From Bacteroidota bacterium (lineage in GTDB: Bacteria; Bacteroidota; Bacteroidia; Bacteroidales; CAJPTX01): a stretch of 18,771 nt of DNA. The position numbers and the translations under genes were made by a program. Numbering within the stretch: the stretch's first letter is position 1; every line of letters starts with the position of its first letter. This document shows, in pieces, positions 14,178 to 18,771 of the stretch. The notes under the pieces were generated by a model. That model saw nothing but the letters and a program-made list of their open reading frames with translations, did not search any database and was not told the DNA's origin. The stretch is taken from contig PDRH01000042.1 in the NCBI GenBank assembly GCA_002748015.1, positions 1-18,771 on the forward strand. Reading direction: 5' to 3'.

Positions 14178-15155
14178 ATGGCTAGGTATGCAGTAGCCGG
14201 CTTCTTCTCCGGTGTCGGCGGCATAGAGCTCGGCTTCCAGCAGGCGGGGTTTGAAGTGCTCTACTCCAACGAGATAGACCCCAAAGCCGGGATTACCCTG
14301 AGGGCAAACCTGACCAGCGAAGAGCATACCGTAGACATCCGCGATATCCACAAGGTGAAGGATACTGACGTACCGGATGCAAGCCTCATCGTGGGCGGAT
14401 TCCCCTGCCAGGCCTTTAGCGTGGCGGGCTACCGCAAGGGCTTCGAGGACGAACGGGGGGAGGTCTTCTTCCAGCTTGCACGCCTCATCCGAGATAAGCG
14501 TCCTAGGGCCATCTTCCTAGAGAATGTGAAGAACCTCAAGACGCACGACGGGGGGAATACCTTCCGAATCATCAGCGAGACGCTTGAGGACTACGGCTAC
14601 CAGCTCGTCAGCGCCGTGCTCAACGCCTCGGAGTACGGGAATATACCGCAAAACCGCGAACGGGTATACATCGTCGGCTTTCGGGATAAAGAGGACTTTC
14701 CGCACTTCAAGCTACCCGAGCCACAGGCGCTAGAGCAGACCGTAAACGATGTGGTGGACTTCACGGAAAAAGTGGACGACCGCTTCTACTACACGCCGGA
14801 GCGATGCGCCTTCTACGACGAGCTAAAGGCCAGCATGACGCGCTCCAACACGCTATACCAGTGGCGACGCAAGTACGTCCGGGAAAACAAGTCGAACGTC
14901 TGCCCTACGCTCACGGCCAACATGGGAACGGGGGGGCATAACGTGCCGCTGATACTTACGCCCCACGGTATACGAAAGCTCACCCCGAAGGAGTGCTTCC
15001 GCTTCCAGGGATATCCGAAAGACTTTAAACTACCCGTAGAGCTAGCAACAGGCCACCTCTACAAGCAGGCGGGAAACTCAGTAGTAGTGCCGGTCATTGC
15101 ACGGCTCGCAGAGGCCGTCCGGCTAGCCTTTGAAACAAGCGATACCCTACGCTAG
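14178..15155 (+). CDS. dcm: DNA (cytosine-5-)-methyltransferase
   Basis: Transfers a methyl group from S-adenosylmethionine to C5 of cytosine in a specific DNA sequence. All key motifs are present in 325 aa: motif I FFSGVGGIELG (9-19), motif IV GGFPCQAFS with catalytic C77, motif VI ENV (115-117), motif VIII QNRERVYIVG (158-167), motif IX RKLTPKECFRFQGYP (266-280) and motif X YKQAGNSVVVPV (295-306). The variable target-recognition region is about 180-265 and includes TLTANMGTGGHNVPLI; the target sequence cannot be read from it. The ATG abuts the mscS stop, with GGAGGAG inside the mscS end. No restriction endonuclease or Vsr-type gene is adjacent, so it looks like a solitary methyltransferase or the remnant of a restriction system. 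Confidence 0.95.
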   Translation: MARYAVAGFFSGVGGIELGFQQAGFEVLYSNEIDPKAGITLRANLTSEEHTVDIRDIHKVKDTDVPDASLIVGGFPCQAFSVAGYRKGFEDERGEVFFQLARLIRDKRPRAIFLENVKNLKTHDGGNTFRIISETLEDYGYQLVSAVLNASEYGNIPQNRERVYIVGFRDKEDFPHFKLPEPQALEQTVNDVVDFTEKVDDRFYYTPERCAFYDELKASMTRSNTLYQWRRKYVRENKSNVCPTLTANMGTGGHNVPLILTPHGIRKLTPKECFRFQGYPKDFKLPVELATGHLYKQAGNSVVVPVIARLAEAVRLAFETSDTLR

Positions 15156-15182
15156 CGAAACTTACTTCGCAACCCATAGAAA

Positions 15183-15211
15183 TAAAAAAGGGCGAGCCTT
15201 TCGGCTCGCCC
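15183..15211 (-). terminator. Convergent hairpin terminator between dcm and the oxidoreductase operon
   Basis: GGGCGAGCC at 15190-15198 pairs perfectly with 15203-15211 around a TTTC loop. On the minus strand it is followed by TTTTTTATT, making a standard intrinsic terminator 30 bases after the gamma-subunit stop. On the plus strand it lies 34 bases after the methyltransferase stop but lacks a T-run, so action in that direction is weaker or absent. Confidence 0.88.
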
Positions 15212-15241
15212 CCACTATATTATATAGCCCTATAGCTATAC

Positions 15242-15787
15242 TTAAGCGACCTCCTCAACGATAGCCATACCACGCTGTATAGCCTCCTCGTTCATAGGAA
15301 TAAGCTTGTGGTGACGCTCGGGCAGGGACTTCTTCAGACCCTTGAGCACGTTCTCCATCTGCACTAGAGGCTTTATCTTGAGCAATGCACCCAGTACGAT
15401 CATGTTGAACGCCTTTGCATTATTCATGGCGGTAGCCTCCTCAGCAGCCTTTACGCTGTAGATCTTGATGTCCTTGCGCTCTGGCGTACGGGTGATACCG
15501 TTCGGGTCGTAGATAAGTACACCACCCGGCTTCACTGCCTGCTCGAACTTGTCGAGCGACTGCTGGTTCAGCACTATAACCGTATCGTACTCCTGCACGA
15601 TGGGCGAGCTAATGCGCGAGTCGCTCAGGATAACGGTTACGTTCGCAGTACCACCACGCATTTCCGGGCCGTAGGAAGGCATCCAGGAAACCTCCTGATC
15701 CTGCATGATACCTGAGTAGGCGAGAATCTTCCCCATGGAAAGTACGCCCTGCCCACCAAAGCCTGCTACGATGATTTCTTCTGTCAT
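15242..15787 (-). CDS. korC: 2-oxoacid:ferredoxin oxidoreductase, gamma subunit
   Basis: Gamma subunit (181 aa) of a four-subunit, CoA-dependent 2-oxoacid:ferredoxin oxidoreductase. It has the family's N-terminal GFGGQGVLSMGKILA (9-23) and the conserved PSYGPEMRGG block (37-46), followed by SRISSPIV and the D-x-x-x-V-x-NQ(Q)S region. It acts in the cytoplasm with the alpha and beta subunits. It is the last gene of the operon, 33 bases after the beta-subunit stop, and a strong terminator follows. There is no obvious Shine-Dalgarno site. Gene order (ferredoxin, alpha, beta, gamma) fits both 2-oxoglutarate (Kor) and branched-chain 2-oxoacid (Vor) enzymes, so the symbol is provisional. Confidence 0.9.
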   Translation of the reverse strand: MTEEIIVAGFGGQGVLSMGKILAYSGIMQDQEVSWMPSYGPEMRGGTANVTVILSDSRISSPIVQEYDTVIVLNQQSLDKFEQAVKPGGVLIYDPNGITRTPERKDIKIYSVKAAEEATAMNNAKAFNMIVLGALLKIKPLVQMENVLKGLKKSLPERHHKLIPMNEEAIQRGMAIVEEVA

Positions 15788-15820
15788 AGTTAATATCTGT
15801 TCCGGTATGGAAGGCCGATT

Positions 15821-16585
15821 CTACTCGTCCTTGAGCACACCTGGTTTATACATCGGGAACATATTCTCTACCATCCACTCGTTGGACTTCACTGGCGTCA
15901 TCTTCCAACCGGAGTTGCAAGTAGAAACCACCTCGATGAAGGAGGTACCCTTCTTCTCCTTGGTGTTCTTGAAGGCCTTCTGGATGGCCTGACGCAGCTT
16001 ATTGATGGTAGCTGGCGTGTGGGCAGAGTGGCGAGCCACGTAGCAAGTACCAGGCAGCTGGGCTATCAGCTCGGTGATAACCAGCGGTGCACCCACCATG
16101 CTCACGTCACGCCCCTCAGGGCAGGTAGCGGTCTTCATACCCGGCAGAGTTGTCGGCGCCATCTGGCCACCGGTCATACCGTAGATACCGTTATTTACGA
16201 AGATTACCACCATGTTCTCGCCACGGTTGCAAGCGTGGATAATCTCTGCGCAACCAATGGACGCGAGGTCACCATCACCCTGGTAGGTGAACACGAGCTT
16301 GTCGGGACGCAGACGGGATATAGCCGTTGCGCAGGCTGGTGCACGACCGTGCGCAGCCTCCTGCCAGTCAAACTGCAGGTAGTTGTAGGCAAGTACCGAG
16401 CACCCTACCGGGCTAACACCGATGACATCCTCCTGGATACCCATCTTGTCAATCTCCTCGGCCAGTACCTTGTGAATTACCCCGTGCGTGCAGCCAGGGC
16501 AGTAGTGCATTACGTTGTCTGTAAGCAGTGGGGAACGGCTATATACCTTTTCTCCACCCAGTTTTTTGATTTCTGCCAACTCCAT
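15821..16585 (-). CDS. korB: 2-oxoacid:ferredoxin oxidoreductase, beta subunit (TPP-binding)
   Basis: Catalytic thiamine-diphosphate subunit, 254 aa. The cofactor motif starts GDGD at 103-106 and closes with NN at 131-132, then GIYGMTGGQMAPTT. Cysteines at 29 and 32 (CPGCTHG), 62 (SPVGC) and 223 (STCNSGW) fit the four ligands of the conserved [4Fe-4S] cluster in this subunit type. The enzyme decarboxylates a 2-oxoacid to an acyl-CoA and passes electrons to ferredoxin. The gene follows the alpha subunit after 16 bases, with AAGGAG placed eight bases before the ATG. Kor versus Vor specificity cannot be settled from motifs I can see. Confidence 0.93.
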   Translation of the reverse strand: MELAEIKKLGGEKVYSRSPLLTDNVMHYCPGCTHGVIHKVLAEEIDKMGIQEDVIGVSPVGCSVLAYNYLQFDWQEAAHGRAPACATAISRLRPDKLVFTYQGDGDLASIGCAEIIHACNRGENMVVIFVNNGIYGMTGGQMAPTTLPGMKTATCPEGRDVSMVGAPLVITELIAQLPGTCYVARHSAHTPATINKLRQAIQKAFKNTKEKKGTSFIEVVSTCNSGWKMTPVKSNEWMVENMFPMYKPGVLKDE

Positions 16586-16601
16586 GGTATATTCTCCTTG
16601 T

Positions 16602-17681
16602 TTATTTCATGAATACCTTAAGGGCGTCAACCACCTCGTTCGGGCTGGGGATCATACCACCAAACCGGCCGTAGTGCTCAACGGGCACCTTACCATTAAC
16701 GGCGAGCTTCACGTCCTCGACCATCTGGCCAGCGCTCATCTCCACCGAAAGCATCCCCTTCACCTGGTTAGCCAGCTCAGCGAGCCGCTTCGTCGGGTAG
16801 GGATAGAGCGTGATGGGACGTAGCAGACCCACCTTGATGCCCTGCTCGCGGGCAATATCAACCGCCTTTTGGCAGATACGGCTAGAAGAACCATAGGCTA
16901 CCAGCAGGTACTCCGCATCCTCGGTCTGGAACTCCTCGAAACGAACCTCATTCTCCTCAATCGTGCGGTACTTCGCCTGAAGCTTATGGTTGAACTGCTC
17001 CTGACGGGCAGAATCCAGCTCGAGCGAGGTCACGATGTTACGCTCGCGGCTAGCTGGCTTACCAATGGTAGCCCAATCGCCCCACTTCTCAGCAACCTCC
17101 TCGTTGGTCCAACGGGGTACCTGCTCGCTGAGCTTCACCTTCTCCATCATCTGCCCGATAACACCGTCGGAGAGAATCATGACCGGAGTGCGGTACTTGA
17201 ATGCAAGCTCCCAGCCCAGGAAGACGAAGTCGTGCATGTCCTGTACAGAGGCAGGAGCGAGAACCACCATATGGTAGTCACCATGGCCACCACCCTTTAC
17301 AGCCTGGAAGTAGTCAGACTGCGCAGGCTGAATCGTACCCAGACCGGGTCCTCCACGTACCACGTTCACGATGATACAGGGAAGCTCAGCACCAGCTATG
17401 TAGGTGATACCCTCCTGCTTCAGGCTGATACCAGGGCTAGAGGAAGAGGTCATTACCTTCTTACCACACGCCGCACCGGCGTATACCATGTTGATAGCTG
17501 CAACCTCGCTCTCAGCCTGTAGAACCACCATACCAGTTGTGCGCCAAGGCGCATTGGCCTGCAGCGTCTCCAGAACCTCTGACTGTGGGGTGATGGGGTA
17601 GCCGAAGTAGCCATCGCAACCGCTCAGGATGGCGGCTATGGCGACAACCTCGTTCCCCTTCATCAATGTGTACTCTGCCAT
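16602..17681 (-). CDS. korA: 2-oxoacid:ferredoxin oxidoreductase, alpha subunit
   Basis: Alpha subunit of 359 aa, corresponding to domains I and II of pyruvate:ferredoxin oxidoreductase. Conserved blocks are GYFGYPITPQSE (24-35), the Glu-rich LQAESEVAAINMVYAGAACG (54-73), TSSSSPGISLKQEG (78-91) and NVVRGGPGLGT. It forms the enzyme core with the beta subunit. It lies 29 bases after the small ferredoxin subunit and has AAAGGAG before its ATG. The single-subunit length without a fused gamma domain, together with the separate gamma gene, matches the VorB/KorA form common in Bacteroidales. The substrate is probably branched-chain 2-oxoacids or 2-oxoglutarate. Confidence 0.93.
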   Translation of the reverse strand: MAEYTLMKGNEVVAIAAILSGCDGYFGYPITPQSEVLETLQANAPWRTTGMVVLQAESEVAAINMVYAGAACGKKVMTSSSSPGISLKQEGITYIAGAELPCIIVNVVRGGPGLGTIQPAQSDYFQAVKGGGHGDYHMVVLAPASVQDMHDFVFLGWELAFKYRTPVMILSDGVIGQMMEKVKLSEQVPRWTNEEVAEKWGDWATIGKPASRERNIVTSLELDSARQEQFNHKLQAKYRTIEENEVRFEEFQTEDAEYLLVAYGSSSRICQKAVDIAREQGIKVGLLRPITLYPYPTKRLAELANQVKGMLSVEMSAGQMVEDVKLAVNGKVPVEHYGRFGGMIPSPNEVVDALKVFMK

Positions 17682-17710
17682 TATTTCTCCTTTTAAAAAT
17701 TCAAACTGTC

Positions 17711-17938
17711 TTACGCAACCTTAAGGCGATACACCTCTATGCAGCTATCGGGGCATACGGTCGCACACATCGAGCAACCGATGCAGTTCTCCGCATTCTC
17801 CATGTAGGAGTAATGATAACCCTTAGCGTTTACATCCTTCGCAAGCGCCAAAACATCCTTCGGGCAAGCCACCACGCAGAGCTCGCAACCCTTGCAGCGC
17901 TCGACATCTACCTCAATTGCACCAACTACCTTTGCCAT
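17711..17938 (-). CDS. korD: 2[4Fe-4S] ferredoxin-type subunit of the oxidoreductase
   Basis: A 75-aa electron-transfer subunit with two classical cluster-binding motifs: C15-x2-C18-x2-C21-x3-C25-P and C52-x2-C55-x2-C58-x3-C62-P. Each set supplies three ligands to one cluster and one to the other. It carries electrons from the alpha/beta core to free ferredoxin. The length and the lead gene position are typical of the delta subunit in Kor/Vor operons. The ATG at 17938 is preceded by AAGGA. The gap to the upstream aminotransferase stop is 62 bases and holds no clear TAnnTTTG box, so co-transcription with the aminotransferase is likely but not certain. Confidence 0.93.
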   Translation of the reverse strand: MAKVVGAIEVDVERCKGCELCVVACPKDVLALAKDVNAKGYHYSYMENAENCIGCSMCATVCPDSCIEVYRLKVA

Positions 17939-18000
17939 TGCTTATTCCTTTTCTCTTATTGGTTTTACACTCAAATCCTTACAAAAAACCACCGACACCA

Positions 18001-18771
18001 CTACCTGACACCATGCCTAGCATTGAACGCCCGGAGGCGCTCCTCCAGCACGGGAAACTGCCTGGGATGTACATGCGATACGCAGGCACGAAGACCATCA
18101 GTACGCTCGCTACCCGTTGCACCCAGTGAAATGGCGCTGATACCGTATTCGAGAAGCTCCCGGAGCAACTCACCACCTCCCATGCCGGGGTAGGCCACCG
18201 TGAAGTAGAACCCATCGGCGAGCGGGCGATCCAAATCCTGGTCGTAGACGATCTCAAAGCCATTCGCTACGAAGAGCCGCTTCATCTCTGCGGCACGCTG
18301 CCCATATTCCCGGACATCCTCCACAAAGTTGTACTCTCCATCGTTCGCCGCCCTGAGCATCGCCGCAAAGCCATACTGCGGGGCCACAGAAACGCCACTG
18401 GACAGCACGGCCATCACGCCGTAGAGCAACGCCTGGGACAGTATGCTAGAGGGAAAGAAGGTACTCAGCTCGCTAAAATCACGCTTGGCCAAAGCGTCGC
18501 TCACGACCATGCAACCTATACGCTGCCCCGCATAGCTAAAGGACTTCGAGCTGGATATCAGCATCAACCAGTTGTCCGTATAGCGGGCCACAGTCGCCTG
18601 GAATGGTGGAACCCCAGGCTGGGAAAGATCCTCACGGAAGTCCATTGCGAAGTACGCAAGGTCTTCAATTACTGGAACGTCGTACAGACTAGATAGTTCG
18701 CCTATCGTCTGCAATTCATCATCAGTCAAGCAAATCCAGGACGGATTATTGGGGTTCGAATAGAGAATAGC
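18001..18771 (-). CDS. Class I/II PLP-dependent aminotransferase, 3' part
   Basis: The C-terminal 256 residues of a fold-type I aminotransferase; the start lies beyond the right edge. The frame is open to the last base: before the TTG at 18729 it encodes AILYSNPNNPSWIC, whose NPNNP is a family signature (residues 6-10 of the visible part). IEDLAY gives the pyridine-contacting D37 and Y40. ISSSKSFSYAGQRIG carries the Schiff-base lysine K76, and the small C-terminal domain follows intact to VSHVHPRQFPVLEERLRAFN. It transfers an amino group to form a 2-oxoacid, whose likely onward route is the oxidoreductase encoded directly downstream. The substrate (aspartate, aromatic or branched-chain) cannot be told. 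Confidence 0.92.
   Translation of the reverse strand, partial: AILYSNPNNPSWICLTDDELQTIGELSSLYDVPVIEDLAYFAMDFREDLSQPGVPPFQATVARYTDNWLMLISSSKSFSYAGQRIGCMVVSDALAKRDFSELSTFFPSSILSQALLYGVMAVLSSGVSVAPQYGFAAMLRAANDGEYNFVEDVREYGQRAAEMKRLFVANGFEIVYDQDLDRPLADGFYFTVAYPGMGGGELLRELLEYGISAISLGATGSERTDGLRACVSHVHPRQFPVLEERLRAFNARHGVR

Noticed and set aside
14178..15155. Complete restriction-modification system
   Set aside because: Only the methyltransferase is present; the flanking genes are a channel and a metabolic operon, with no nuclease-like frame between.
1..18771. tRNA genes, CRISPR arrays, insertion sequences
   Set aside because: I found no cloverleaf with a TpsiC-type arm, no regularly spaced repeats, and no transposase or terminal repeat pair in the window.

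Overview
The window looks like chromosomal DNA from a Bacteroidota bacterium, probably of the order Bacteroidales. It is fairly G+C-rich by eye, and I do not assign a genus. Two things support this: eight upstream regions carry a box matching the Bacteroidota -7 consensus TAnnTTTG, mostly 26-80 bases before a start codon, and the gene content fits, with a ferredoxin-dependent 2-oxoacid oxidoreductase operon, a RhuM-family protein and an SUMF-domain lipoprotein. Classical Shine-Dalgarno sites are seen before only a few genes. I could not find convincing -33 elements, except a possible one at the left edge.

Layout. Bases 1-440 hold no supported gene; they contain a promoter-like box reading off the left edge and a strong 15-bp inverted repeat. 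Bases 441-4745 (minus strand) are an accessory-looking cluster in transcription order: a 558-aa protein with a WGR-like N-terminus and two kinds of repeated module, a full-length RhuM protein, a 389-aa protein built from the same modules plus a Cys-rich linker, and a 105-aa protein of unknown family. Bases 4818-6822 hold a methyl-accepting chemotaxis-type receptor with no chemotaxis genes beside it. Bases 7005-9952 hold an Xaa-Pro aminopeptidase and a D-2-hydroxyacid dehydrogenase. Bases 9975-11057 hold an SUMF-domain lipoprotein with its own terminator. Bases 11058-11663 are a gene-free, palindrome-rich region between divergent genes.

On the plus strand, 11664-15155 hold an NhaC-type antiporter, then an MscS channel directly followed, with no intervening base, by an apparently solitary DNA cytosine-5 methyltransferase. 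A hairpin at 15190-15211 separates these from the convergent minus-strand operon 18771-15242: aminotransferase (partial, cut by the right edge), 2-[4Fe-4S] ferredoxin, then alpha, beta and gamma subunits of a 2-oxoacid:ferredoxin oxidoreductase.

How the genes work together: the peptidase, aminotransferase and oxidoreductase fit anaerobic peptide and amino-acid use (proline-containing peptides to amino acids, to 2-oxoacids, to acyl-CoA plus reduced ferredoxin), possibly with the hydroxyacid dehydrogenase as a redox outlet; this link is inference. The antiporter and MscS channel serve ion and osmotic balance. The most promising undescribed item is the WGR-like / RhuM / shared-module cluster at 441-4711; its function is unknown, and a defence or DNA-transaction role is only a hypothesis from RhuM and WGR associations elsewhere.
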